A DNA stretch of 64,000 nucleotides, from the NCBI GenBank assembly GCA_036874045.1, contig CM072340.1, forward strand, positions 1,813,001 to 1,877,000, in the 5' to 3' direction. Under the pieces are notes generated by a model, which did not search any database, was not told where the DNA came from, and was given only the letters and a program-made list of their open reading frames with translations. Positions 10,737 to 23,300 of the stretch are shown here, piece after piece. Positions within the stretch are counted from its first letter, which is position 1. The number at the start of each line of letters is the position of its first letter. The translations under genes and the position numbers were made by a program. Source of the DNA: Cymodocea nodosa. Taxonomy: Eukaryota > Streptophyta > Magnoliopsida > Alismatales > Cymodoceaceae.

Positions 10737-11726
10737 GTGCAAGAAACTGATCTCGCATTTCATGATTTTGCAATAACTTCATTGATTGAAAGATTTCCAT
10801 ATTTCTCAAACCTGGTAAGTCAAGTAAAGCTTGAACAACTAATGTTGCTCATTTGCTATTCCATTCCAACTTTCTTTCTTACACATCACACAAATGTAGT
10901 AAAGCTTGAAGTCTTTCAACCCTACTGATGTCTTCTTTTTCACAAAATATTTTAATAGCATCAACCATGTCTCTAATTGCTATTGCAATTATTTCTTGAG
11001 ATTCTGCATGTGGCCTTACCCACTTTTCCCTTCTCTTGCTACTTGTATTAATTCTTGAAGGAGAACACCCTCTTCCTAAATCAAAATCAGAAGGTTCATG
11101 TTCAACTTGTGTAAATGTTGGAAGGTCATCCTGTAATGTCTCATGTAACGTGTCCTCTTGTGAAATTGACTAATTTACATCAATGCTTGTATCCTCCATT
11201 CCTTGTCTACTAAAGCTTCTGATTGCCATACTTAATCCAAAAAGCACCTATAGTTGGTCATAAATTAGATAAGCCTTCCCTTTACATGTTTTACATTCTG
11301 GATTTGCCTACACAAAAATATGAGAAGAATGTTAAAAAGTAGTGTAGAATAAAGTTTCAAAGTTTATTATAGCAAATATTACCTTCACAAAGTCTTCCCA
11401 AACCTCATTACTAATATCCATGTATCCATTCACATAATCCCAACCCTAGCTACTTTGATTTCCAATCTTTGAGTAATTCTTGTACATCAAACGCCAAGTC
11501 TTCATTCAACTGTCCACATTTTTTTAGTAATTTTTGCTCTTGTATATTGATTGTATTTGGCTATTTTCTCATTCCATACTTCCATTCGAATTTTCCCATC
11601 ATGGGTTTTCACATTGCCTTTGTTAACAACTTCAACCAAAATGTTTAAAATTTCTTCATCTGCCTTTGCACTCCAAGTACAATAACTTCTTTCTAAACAA
11701 GCCATTAACTTAAAATACCTACACAA
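10737..11726 (-). pseudogene. Myb/SANT-like DNA-binding protein gene of the Harbinger element, degraded
   Basis: The minus-strand ORF at 11726-11502 (74 residues) has the Myb/SANT-like pattern found in the second protein of PIF/Harbinger elements and in plant L10-interacting MYB relatives: a conserved Trp (CTWSAKADEEILNIL), then VWNEKIAKYN. Further down the same strand, in pieces separated by stops and a likely intron, come CKTCKGKAYLIYDQL (resembling the PYYDEL block), an Arg/Lys-rich KRREKWVRPH region, and a C-terminal QALLDLPGLRNME and MRDQFLALLVDMRVMWLQ block. Harbinger elements encode a transposase and a Myb-like partner that helps nuclear import and DNA binding. Position and orientation beside the transposase fit that pairing. 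The gene is not intact. Confidence 0.6.
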
Positions 11727-12424
11727 ATATCAAAAGACTACATACATAAATGCAAGGTATGTTTAGCAACTCATATACATTTCAATTTATTTAACAAGTC
11801 ATATTGTTTAGCAACTCATATACAATTCAATGCACATACACAATATATGGAAGAGGCTCAATGCACATGGAGAAAGAGTAAACTAACATAGCAAACAATA
11901 TATCATGCGCGTCAACAAACAATATATAATGAAAGAGCAAACTCCACAAGATCCTCATGAACTCAATATATGAAGAATTGCAAATGTTTTCAATAATTAC
12001 AACAATCTTTTACACAATGGTGAACTTCTAACAATCCTTTCCAAACAAAAATACACTATTCACTTAGATAGTTATACCAGTAAACTCAATGTTCAACAAC
12101 CCTTAAGTTCATTTACCTTAATCACTTTTTTGTAAAACATGTTGACTAAATTCAACAACTAAAGTTAGAACTAAGGTATGTGAATCACACACCCCTAGTC
12201 CACCTTGCTAAGAAATGTCAAGAAACATATGCGCAAGAACTTAAAAAGGAACGACATGTGCAAGAATTGTCGAGAAACCATGTGTTAAAAACAAGTAAAA
12301 AACTCATGCCAATGCACACTTGTGATTCTTGCAAGTTGATGAAACCGATCATAGCCTAATAGCATAAATTATATTTGCAATAAACAACTTTTCTCAACCC
12401 CTTAATTTCATAAAATAGAGGCTC
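11727..12424. other. No gene recognised
   Basis: AT-rich sequence with repeated words such as TAGCAACTCATATACA (about 11765 and 11813), probably part of the same old element or its flank. No coding frame supported. Confidence 0.5.
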
Positions 12425-13065
12425 TTACCGAAGGTAGGCAAGGCTAGGTGAGGGTAGTGAGGGTATGTGCATGCGTGAGCGAGAGCGGTCGTGTGCAACA
12501 GGCAAAGGCAAAGGTGGCCAAGAGTGGCCATGTGTAGTGAGCGAGGGCAACCAAAAATGGCAAAGGGTGAGAGTCGGACTAGAAACAAGCAAGAGAGCGT
12601 AGATGAAAATCCTGATGTGCAGGCAAGAGTGGAATTGAATCCTGGAGTGGAAATGGTGGAGCGTGAGCAAAAGTGAGGGTGAGGGTGGCCGAGGGCAAGG
12701 TAAGGATGGTCGAGGGTGACGACGAGAGCCAGACCAAAAGCAAGCGAGAGCTGGAGCACAAGCGAGAGCGAGAGAGGGCAGAGTGGAGCACAGACAATAG
12801 GGCAAGTAGCCAAATTCCAGAGAGTGAAAATGAATCTCAAAGCAGAAATGGCAGAGCGTGAGCGAAGGTGAGAGTGAGGGTGATCGAGGGCAAGGCGAGA
12901 GTGAAAGAGGGCAAGGTGAGGATGGCCGAGGGCAATGGCAAGAGCCAAACTAGAAGTAGGCGAGAGCCGAAGTGCAGGCAAGAGCCGAAGCGTAGGCGAG
13001 AGTGAGAGAGGGCAGAGCAGAGCACAGATAGTAATGCAAGCAAGCGAGCGACTGAATTTTGGAGC
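12425..13065. repeat. Purine-rich imperfect tandem repeat (GAG/GCGAGAG-rich), non-coding
   Basis: The + strand is a patchwork of GAGCGAGAG, GAGGGCAAGG, GGTGAGGGTG and CAGAGC words. Two longer blocks resemble each other: about 12640-12800 and 12845-13035, each running from GGCAGAGCGTGAGC-like to GAGAGAGGGCAGAG-like sequence. The purine bias leaves several overlapping frames open on both strands, with products of nearly pure Ser/Leu/Arg/Pro, so I do not call any as a gene. Confidence 0.7.
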
Positions 13066-14084
13066 TTTCTCACCTTAGAGGTGAGAAAATTTTTTCTGCT
13101 TCGAAGAAAAGTTGGAAACCTAGGGAATGTAATTTCCCAAGTTTCCTACATGCCACTAATACAAGGGGAAAAAAAAAAATTCCTTACCTTTTCTTTCCCC
13201 TACTTTCTCACCTGCACTAACCCCCCCTTAATATAAATTAGAAACATGAATAATCATAGACACCATGACACTTGAATTTTTGCATAGCACAGAATTGATG
13301 AACAGCCTCGAGTAGTCAACCAAAATACCTTAGTGCATTTACATGATCAAGGGACATTAAATCATTCTTAATTCATGAGCATCAGTTAATTCATGCATAT
13401 AGAGGTTTGTATAGATTCGGTCAACTGATTTTGGGTAAGTTAACCGAAAATTATTTCTCAACCATTGATGGATCAAATAACTGAATTATTAGCTAGCAAG
13501 CAACTCGATCAACTAAAGTAGCTTGATCAACCATTTTGCAGAATTTGTTAAAAAATAAATGGTCAATGGGTTATCCATTAAATGACACAAAAAATTATAT
13601 TTTGTAAAGTATATTTTAGATATTTTTTAATACATTATTTGTCAATCATTAAGACAACTTTCTAGCCATTGTTAGCTCAATTACCTTAATGCAACTAAAT
13701 ATATAAAGGCCCTATTGATTTGAGAAGAACATAAGACATTAGTGCATCTCGGTACACATTCTTAAGTCCTTCTACACTTCCTTCTTTTACTTTTCATGTA
13801 CAATTAATTGCCAACATGTGAGCATAATTCACATCCATTAATTATAACATTCTAAGGAAAGTCTTTAAGAAAAGCACTTCAAAGGTTGTAAAGCAACATT
13901 ATCAAGTGAAAGCCTTAGTCCTTGATCTGAGAGGACAATCCTCAAGGATTTAGGAGAGCATGTGATATACGTTGAGGTAAGGAAGCAAGGGTTTTGTCTT
14001 AGTTCATCAAGGGTTATGGTGTGAACCTAGGAAAATACCAAGGTTTAGTGGATATAAGATGTTTGGGGAGAAAAGTTTTGTTTA
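13066..14084. other. Intergenic, no gene recognised
   Basis: AT-rich. The stretch around 13690-14050 (AAGGCCCTATTGA, GATCTGAGAGGACAATCCTCAAGGATTTAGG) has the flavour of a solo LTR or its leader, but I cannot find both ends and do not call it. Confidence 0.4.
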
Positions 14085-14365
14085 AATTTTAGTATACCAT
14101 TGATGTAAATGATATATTAATTTTAATTCAAAATCCAAAATTTTATAATTTTGACATACTAATATAAAATTCAATATACCAAAATCATGAAAGAAAAGCT
14201 GTATTTGGTATATTGTTGATGTAAATGGTATACAAATCTTAGTATAAGGTCATAGGTTTTACAAATTTAGCATATCGATATAAAGTTAGATATACTAAAA
14301 TCATAATAGAAAAGGTTTATCTGATATTTGGTATACCATTGATATTGATGTAAATGATAAACTAA
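14085..14365. repeat. AT-rich minisatellite, ~125-bp unit, two full units and a partial
   Basis: The word TATACCATTGATGTAAATGA or a close variant recurs at about 14093, 14210 and 14330. Between the copies TATAAA.TT.[AG]ATATAC.AAAATCAT is repeated. Confidence 0.7.
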
Positions 14366-17294
14366 TTTTTTTTAAAAAAAATGGTATTGTGTCAACCTTC
14401 ACTTCATTTTTCCTCCTTACTGCTGCTTAATGAATTCGTCTTAATCAGATTATTGTAGCAACGAGTTTGATGGTTCACCTTTGTACCTGTTTTTAATTAA
14501 TTAGGTGATTCCATATCTATCCATGCATGCTGTTCATCTCTAAGTTTTTTGTTCCAAAATACATCATATATATCATTGAAAACGGATCGCTTGTAGCCAA
14601 TACTGCTTAAGAAGATCAAGCCATCTGTGACGAAGCTTCAAGTGATTTTCAAAAGGTTGAGCGAATCTTATCTACGTGACTACCACATCACCATAGAGGT
14701 TGCAACAGCACAAGCTTCCAAGCGATTGTTTTCCATGGTTGGTAGGGAAGAAGCCCATGTAGTTGGTGGTGGTTTTGTTTAGCCGCCTGCCTCAGTCTTT
14801 TTTTTTTAGGAAAATTCTACGATCTACTCATAAGTGAGAGTCCAATAAACAGAAGTATACTAGTCAGAAGAATTAGACCAAAATCCTCAAGTATACTAGT
14901 TACCATTGTTTTGACTTGTTCCATCTTGTTTCTTCTTGTTAATTAATCATGTATATATATTCTGTTGATAAATTAACCAAGGAGAGGGAAAGGAGAAGTC
15001 TCTTCTAGTCTCTAACACATGTTTGTCAGGGACAGGAGGACTTCTCAACTCAGCTTTCTTTCCATAGAGGCAAGTTTCAGATATCGTTTGACAAATGGAT
15101 CGAACTCATGATTTTTTCTTCGACTAATTTTGAGATTAGAATTAGGGAAGTAGAAAAATTTTAAATTTTTACCTCTTATAGCATATATATATATATATAT
15201 TCTGGAATAAGGTATATTATTTTTAAAACATGATAATTTAAAAAAAAAAAAAACTTTGAAATCAAGTAGAATTGAGGTCATTCTTGCTAGAAGTATGTAT
15301 ATATATCTTCACCGAACCTTTCCAGATTTTTCTATAAATACATAAAAGAGTATATACAAGTGATTTTAAGATTACATGATTATTATAAATACGTGACAAG
15401 AATTTTACTTAAACTAAATAAGCATTGATTGAGTCTTGATCTAAACGTTTTAAATAAAATTTACCAATCTCTGTTGAATTTCATCTTTAATTCAAAAATC
15501 TTGAAGTAGGTTAAGTTCAACTTTTAATACTACACTCTTATGCGCCTTCCGGACGTCCTTCTTAATTAATTCCCATGGTTGGTGAGATGTCATCTGCGCG
15601 CATGCATGCATGTAGGTTTTGTATGCAGTCAAGGTTTTCTGTATATCATCTATTTTTTCTGTAAAGTTAAGATTTTTTTCATGGAATCTTGATTTTTCTA
15701 GAGATTTTGAATTTGCGATCGAAAAGATTGTAGAATACTCTTTTGACCATCCTAACATATACACGATCTCGTGTACGTACCCACAAATCTATCTATCTAT
15801 CTATATCTGTAAATATATCTTATGAGAGCGAGCATCTGTTTTTATCCAGATTTCAACTAGCCCATGAACCGTAACAGGGAATAAAATCTATATGGAAACG
15901 TTTGTTAACAATGAAACATGACTTTCTCATGTTCACTTGTTTTAAAAATAGTTCTCTGGTAGGTATCATCATCATCTAAACTCCATACTCAGCATTGATG
16001 TGGAGCGTCCACTGCAGTCATGGCGCCCATCGCATCTGAACGGGGGAACAAGGAGGAGGGCGTGATGGCACGCATGTTTGATTCTAGAAGCCTCTAGAGA
16101 GCCATATATATATCATCCATGTTTGCCCCTTCCACGTAGGGTTACGTCTGCATATGATAATGTGGTGGAAAGGAAGGGAAGATCGAGAAGGCTTGCGACT
16201 TTCCTGTGACCCAACAAAACCTACTTCTTGTATTCGTCGTGAGTGTCACCACCTTAGCACCATCCAAAACTTGGATTAATTTAAGCATAGTTTACTACGT
16301 CCATAATATAATATGATCTAATATGTACACCCTCCCCCTCCTCCCCCATGTGTGTGTGATATAATTGAGTGAGATAAATGGTGGTGGCCTACACCTCCAC
16401 GTCTTTCGTATATCTTATTGCAAAGAGTTAAAACTGTGTATATATAAGTATCACATTGGCATCAATATAGTTAATTGAACCTAAGTCTTATAATATTATC
16501 ATTCCTTTTCTTTTCTTTTCTTTTTAATTGATTTTAAAATAAATTTTTACACGATATTTAGAGCCTGATTTACATAGATCGTACCTAAGATACTCATAAA
16601 TTAAGAAAGAGAAATACTACAAGTACAGAAGAGTACATGTTGAACTATAAAAGTTTTATACTGGTCTCGATATAGTCGAACCTAAACCTTATATACATAA
16701 ATTCATATATGTTTTGTCCTCTTGCAGTTAAGATGAACTTTAGTTCTAAGAAACAGCACACCAAATTAACCAGGTATGTATAGAACGCGCTAATCATCAT
16801 CGTTCATCACTGCCATCATTGTCACTTCATTTATTTATCAAAAAATGTAAACGAAAGCATGGGATCCATGTAATATGCTGTACGCTGTGAAGCATCAAAA
16901 GTCTCCCGTCACGTTCCATGGAAAAACAGCCAGCGATTCTTGGGCTGATTACACCAACGACAAGCACAAGGCATACATGATTGGGCTCCTTTATGAAGAG
17001 AAGACTTGCTTGATTATTATATATAACATGTGGAGTCATTTTAAATTAACTAAATTCGAACTCGTACAAAAACATTATCGTATATAAAAGAACGATATCA
17101 TTCACTGTTTTCGAATTTTTAGAGTTAATAATCGATCCTACTTTAATAACCCCTTTCTTTCTTTTTTTATAGAGTGAAGAAGATGACATCAAATGCTAGG
17201 AAGAATGAATTAACCACCCATTTAAATAAAAATATTATAAATATAAAAAATAAACAGAGAGAACTAGATTACATTACGATACTCTCTTTTTTAC

Positions 17295-17326
<32 letters not shown>

Positions 17327-18421
17327 TACACCTCACCTTAATTGGTCCCAAATCACCATCCTACAACGTGGTGTGCAAATGAATTCCCTTAAGGGAGGGT
17401 TTCTGCACATCAAATTCTTAGGAATTCTAAGAAAAGGAAAGTAGGGAAAGTATTATGTATATTTGTGTAGGATCTAGAATCTAACTTTTCTAGGTATAAA
17501 AGGATATGAAATCCAAGACCTCCTTTCAAAAGTCAGGGAAATCCTTGTCTCACCTGAGCTCTCGAAATCTTCCTCGCTTGAGTCACCTAAATTATTGTTG
17601 TCATCGTTCCTCACTCCTATGAAGATAACCTCGTCATGACATTGAAATCCTTGTAGAAACAACTCTTGTGAATGTGACAATCATTGTCACAGAAACATTG
17701 CCTAAGCTTGAGTTGTAATTGTTGTTGTTCCCGTGCTTACCATTCTAATTCACAAGAATCTAGAGTTTTGGAAAATTCAATTTCTAAACTTTTTGATATG
17801 TACAAACAAATACTAAATATTATGTGAATGAAATAATTTTTTAACAAATATTATATTTCCTAACTCCACTTAATTCTCTTCTCACCTTATCAATTCTCAA
17901 GTTACATACACCAATATCATAAAATAAAGAATAAAATGCCCCGGTTGACACTCACACCATTTTTATTGCTTTCAGGGAAGTGAGATGAGAAAATATATTA
18001 TAGTAGACAATGCAACCTTACCTTTTTGTCACTTCAAATCATACGTCTGTACGTAGATACATCTTATCTCCTGACTTTTAATTGTACTCTACTTCTTTCA
18101 TGAATATATTATGCAAATGCACTTGTCCCATTGCTCTTGATCACACCTTATATTATTTTTTCTAGGGATTACGCAAGCGTGTATCACTTGCATTATTCTC
18201 GAACGTATCCTTACTTTCCCCATAAATCATACAAATGCATCTTACTTACTTCTTATGAATTGTCCAAAAAATGGTATATGGAAATCAAATCTAATATGTC
18301 GACTTTTTTAATTGTTACTGTATGCAACAAAAATAGACTCTAAGATAAATATATATTTGAAAACCCACAAGGAAGAACTTTAACCATTTTCATCTTCAAA
18401 TATCATCCAACGCTTAAGTTA
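14366..18421. other. Intergenic, no gene recognised
   Basis: About 4 kb of AT-rich sequence with short microsatellites: TA near 15183-15200, CTAT near 15788-15805, and an AT run followed by GT near 17296-17327. Short open frames (for example 15492-15764, 16875-17087 and 17474-17680) show no recognisable protein features. Confidence 0.6.
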
Positions 18422-18758
18422 CTGTTTGGTTCAGATTAATTACAAGGGAAAATTGATTATAAAGATCATTGTGTGATGACAAATTAATTATAGTACACTG
18501 TTTATGATAAGATATGATATATATTTGGTTGAAATTAGGACGGATATGGATTTCAGGATTACTAATGCTCCATGGTACACAATAAGTTTTATAGCCTTTT
18601 AATTAGAAGGAATTGTCCAAAATCAACTCAATTACATTACGGTTTTTAGGAAATTTTAAAAAAAGAAGAAGAAAGAAAATGAAACATGTATAGGGCTGCT
18701 GCACAGATGGGTGATTGTTTTAATACCAAAACAGATGTTGATTGATCCAACCAAACTC
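18422..18758. mobile_element. Candidate Tourist-like MITE
   Basis: A 337-bp segment with short inverted ends: CTGTTTGGTT at the left and AACCAAACTC at the right, whose complement GAGTTTGGTT matches eight of ten. It is flanked on both sides by TTA (18419-18421 and 18759-18761), the target duplication typical of PIF/Harbinger and Tourist elements. The inside is AT-rich and non-coding. The ends are short and imperfect, so this is a candidate only. Confidence 0.45.
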
Positions 18759-18761
18759 TTA

Positions 18762-19521
18762 TCAAAATGAACAAGCTCATTTCAATGACCATCTTGATAA
18801 CTAAACAATTAGTTGTTTAACTACCATGATAAAATTTACCGACCAATAACTAAAAATTATATAAATAATTTGACCAACCCAGCTTCCATCTTTATCATAT
18901 TCATCCATACTTTTGAAACAAATATAAACATAAACCATTGCTATTGTTGTTGTTGTTATTCAAAGTAGTAATAATAATAATAAAAGAATAGAAAACTGTA
19001 TCTTTTATGTTGATCGTTTAATTAGGTTAAAAAATAGATCAAAGACTTCACATGAACAAAAAATCACAATTTTCAAAAGAACCTGTTTTATCCTAAGCAC
19101 ACACCGTATTTATTTTATTGCTTCAAAAGTAATACACTGAATTTAGTTTGAATGTACTATTTTATAAGGCAAGACATGCAATTCATTGAGAAAACGGAAG
19201 CACAATTAAGTAAGGCATATCCATGCAATTCATAAAAGTAGCAAGGAGTAACCAAAAGCAATGAGATAAGATGCGTGCATGTAATTACGATCGAAGGTAA
19301 GATGCGTTTGCAAATAAGAGTAGATCGTACGATTCACAGGTGAAAGCAAATTACACAATTGACGACATCTACAAATAAGAATCGAAACAAAGTTACGAGC
19401 GAGAATAAAGAGAAACAAACATAATACAACTTACAATGTTTGCGAATCGTGCAATTTGCAAGGTCAACAGTGAACAACGTATGGAAAGTAAAATTGATAT
19501 TCTATTTTGAAAGCTTACGAC

Positions 19522-19528
<7 letters not shown>
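18762..19528. other. Intergenic, no gene recognised
   Basis: AT-rich sequence with small TTG and AAT runs near 18945-18985. Nothing coding is supported. Confidence 0.5.

Positions 19529-19595
<67 letters not shown>
19529..19595. repeat. GA dinucleotide microsatellite, about 33 units
   Basis: An uninterrupted GA run about 735 bp upstream of the RBOH start codon. It may lie in the promoter; the apparent ORFs through it on both strands are artefacts of the repeat. Confidence 0.95.
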
Positions 19596-19598
<3 letters not shown>

Positions 19599-20328
19599 GT
19601 GTTAGCATTTTACAACAGAAGAAAATACAGGAACCTAAACCCCAAGTATACACTTGAGCACTTTTCACTTTTCGAAAATAAACACCGGACTTAATTTGGG
19701 CCTAATTAAGAAAGATTAAGGATTGAGGAGAAAGTACGGAATTCGTTGCACACGGAACGGCCGCGTTGGCATAATTCCTAGCGCGCAGCACATGCACCGC
19801 TGCCGTGAACCGCAGGAGGAGTAAAAAAGAGAGGCCTTAGGTCCACCGAATTATTGTTTCAAAAGAATTAAAAATATATGTTGCAAGCTAAATATATAGA
19901 TACATTGATAAGATAAAATTGTAAGCATACAGATGATCAATTAAACCTGAGATCAGCATCTATATATATATATATATATATGTATTGGGCTCTGCCTCTA
20001 CCTAACCCCAAGTGCCCCAACACCAATTGAATCAAAATCGTATTTTATGGTGAAGATTTGAAGACAAATACCACCACCCACATTGCGAACACTACGTTAG
20101 AATTTTATTTTTCTTTTCTTGTTCGGTTCTCCCCCTCGATTGAGAGCTTGCTGGACCTGGATTGCAGCAGCGCGGCAAGCAAGTCCTCAACCACTCGTTG
20201 AATTCTGGGAGCAGACAAATGAAGGAATGGAAGAATAAGAAGAAGATTGGTGGGAGTGGTTTTGATGATCCATTAGTTCTGGTAGTGGTTCGATCGTTCT
20301 AATTGGTAGAGTTGGCTATAAGTGGTCG

Positions 20329-23300
20329 ATGGACGTGACAGAGGAGAGCTGGCGGCGGTCGTCGGAGCACCTCCGGATCGCGGATTACCTCGCAATGGAC
20401 AAGGAAGAAGAGGAGATCGTACTCCCCTCCGACTCCGACAACGACCTGCTAGAGGTCACGCTTGAGCTGGGGGAGGAGTCGATCGTGGTGAAGAGTGTCA
20501 CCCCGACGTCTGCGGCGGGGAGCGATTGTGGAGCGATGCTGAGTAGGAGCTCGTCGACCACGGCGAAGATACGGAGGAAGTTTGCGTGGCTGACCACACC
20601 GTCACCGAGGAGGTCGGGGGAACTAGCCCCGGGGGTGATGTCCGCCAGGGACGCCAGAAGGGTTCAGGCGAGGTTGGAGAGGACGAGGTCCGGAGCGCAG
20701 AGGGCGCTCAACGGCCTGCGATTCATAAACAGGACCACCGGCGACGTGGATTCCGGCGAGGAGCCCTGGCTCGCCGTGGAGCGTCGGTTCACGGTGCTCT
20801 CCCGTGACGGCTACCTCTCCCGTGAAGACTTTGGCGAATGCATTGGTAGCCCAAACCAGAACGCCCACACTGAAAAGAAGCATGTGATTCCGTGATTAAA
20901 TTTGATGCACTCTGTTCTGGTGTCAGGGATGGTGGAGACGAAGGAATTCGCCAAGGGAGTGTTCGACGCGCTGGCACGGCGGAGGCGGCAGAATTTGGAC
21001 AGCATAACGAGGGAAGAGCTCTACGACTTCTGGACCCAGATCTCCGACCAGAGCTTCGACGCTCGCCTCCAGATCTTCTTCGACATGTACGTCGTAGCCA
21101 TCAATCTCTTCTTCTTCTTCTTCTTCCTGTTCTCGCGACCACCATTTTCCCCTTTCCGGAAGAAGAAGGTGGTTAACCTTTTGGCGGCCGCAGGGTGGAC
21201 GCGAACGTGGACGGAAGGATAACGAGAGAGGAGGTACAAGAGGTGAGTACCAGTATTCGCGTCGTCGTAGGTGAGGAATGTGGAAAGTACTAGTGGTGAT
21301 GTGGTGATGTTGTTGTTGGGGAAGGAACAGCTGATAGTGCTGAGCGCATCGGCGAACAAGCTGTCGAAGCTGAAGGAGCAAGCGCCGGAGTACGCCGCTC
21401 TCATCATGGAGGAGCTGGACCCAGAAAATCTCGGATACATAGAGGCAAGACAAAGTGCGGTTGGTTTGTCACTCTACCACCCACCATATACTTGCCATTT
21501 TAACGGTTTTGTAGTTGTTTTATCAACAGATATGGCAGCTGGAGGCGTTGCTGCTGCAGAGGGACACCTACATGAACAACAGCAGGCCGCTGAGCACGGC
21601 AGGGAGGATGATGGTGGCGCCAAGGGGGCTGGCACGGAGGATAGGGTGCTCACTGTGGTGCGTGGCGCAAGAGAACTGGCAGAGAGTGTGGGTGGTGCTC
21701 CTCTGGGTGGCCGCCATGGGAGGGTTGTTCACGTGGAAGTTCCTGCAGTACAGGCGGCACTCGGCATTCCACGTCATGGGGTACTGCCTCCCCACGGCCA
21801 AGGGCGCGGCGGAAACCTTGAAGCTGAACATGGCCCTCGTTCTTCTGCCGGTTTGCCGGAACACCATCACCTGGCTCCGCTCCACCTCCGCCAGGCTGCT
21901 CGTCCCCTTCGATGACAACATCAACTTCCATAAGGTGATGGTGATCACCCCACCCGTCATTTATATATGATTCATTCATGCCCTGTTTCAGCCATTCATA
22001 ATCCATCCATCACCTTGATTGGACTGTAGATGATTGCGTTGGCTATCGTCTGTGGCACCCTGATCCACGCCGGCAACCACTTGGCATGCGACTTCCCCCG
22101 GTTGATCAATGCCTCACCATGGGAGTACGCTTACCTGGCGGAGTACATGGGGAGGGACAAGCCGACCTACGGTAAGCTGGTGATAGGGGTGGAGGGTGTG
22201 ACGGGGATTGCGATGGTGGTGTTCATGGCCATAGCTTTCACCCTCGCCACCAGCAGCTTCCGCAGGAATGGTGTCAAGCTACCGTACCCCCTTAACCGCT
22301 TGACGGGCTTCAACGCGTTCTGGTACTCCCACCATCTCCTGGCAGTCGTCTACGTCCTCCTCGTCCTCCACGGCTACTTCCTGTACCTGGTTCACCGGTG
22401 GTACAAGAAGACGGTAAGCCAAACCACTACCAGATGATGCATATGTTGTCCCTGTTTTGACTGACGTCTTGGTTTCGGTCCATGGTTGGTTGATTGATTG
22501 ATTAATCGATTTCTCTGATGATGAAAGCAGACGTGGATGTACGTGGCGGTGCCTTTGCTGCTTTATTTAGGTGAGCGTTCTCTGAGGACCCTTCGATCAG
22601 AGAACTACGTGGTCAAGATCTCCAAGGTATCCAAATTAATATCCCATCCATATTTCTTCAATTCGACCGCCAAGCACTATCATATAATATTTAATAATAT
22701 AATAAACCAAAGGGAGTGAGTGAGAGGAAGAAAGAGAAGCTTGCACGGAAGTGCGTATCCGCTGCACTAGTAAAATGAAGGTAGTGAGTGACTAGATAAA
22801 TAAATATTTCTCTTGAGAAGCATGATTGATTATTAACAGGAAGCCGCAAGAAAGTATCGATATTATTTAGTGGCCTTTTAGTAAAAGTGTACAGCCGAGA
22901 AGGCGGCACAGGAAACGTGCAATTCGGCCTCGTCCCACTAAGTTAATATACAGATCAACATGGAACATATTCTTTTCTGATTGAATTAGAAACAAGTTTG
23001 TCAGTCTTTCCTAACTACTTAGTCTAAAAAAAAAGAAAAAAAGCCTACTTAGACATTGCGAAAGTAAATGCCAACTTGAACCACCAACAAGGACGCCACA
23101 TAGGGTGGCCAACACTAACCTGAAGGTCATGAGATCGATTCCACTTGTAACCTTCCTATATTATTCAGTAGCTATAGCTAGTCATCACCAAGTCATCTTC
23201 TTTTCTGCATAGACACTTCGCTAGACTTGTTAGAGCAAAATATTCTCATTTACCTTGTGGTTTACTATAATTACATGCCTTAGTTATGAAAAAGAAAAAA

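Noticed and set aside
12394..13073. Several overlapping open frames of 60-195 residues on both strands
   Set aside because: Products are low-complexity Ser/Leu/Arg/Pro strings caused by the purine-rich repeat; no domain, no start context, no consistent codon use.
19393..19694. Open frames through the GA microsatellite
   Set aside because: They consist mostly of SLSLSL or RERERE repeats from the dinucleotide run.
21445..21460. GT donor in CAAAGTGCGG for RBOH exon 4
   Set aside because: It would add residues at a conserved junction and break phase; the GC donor gives the family sequence exactly.
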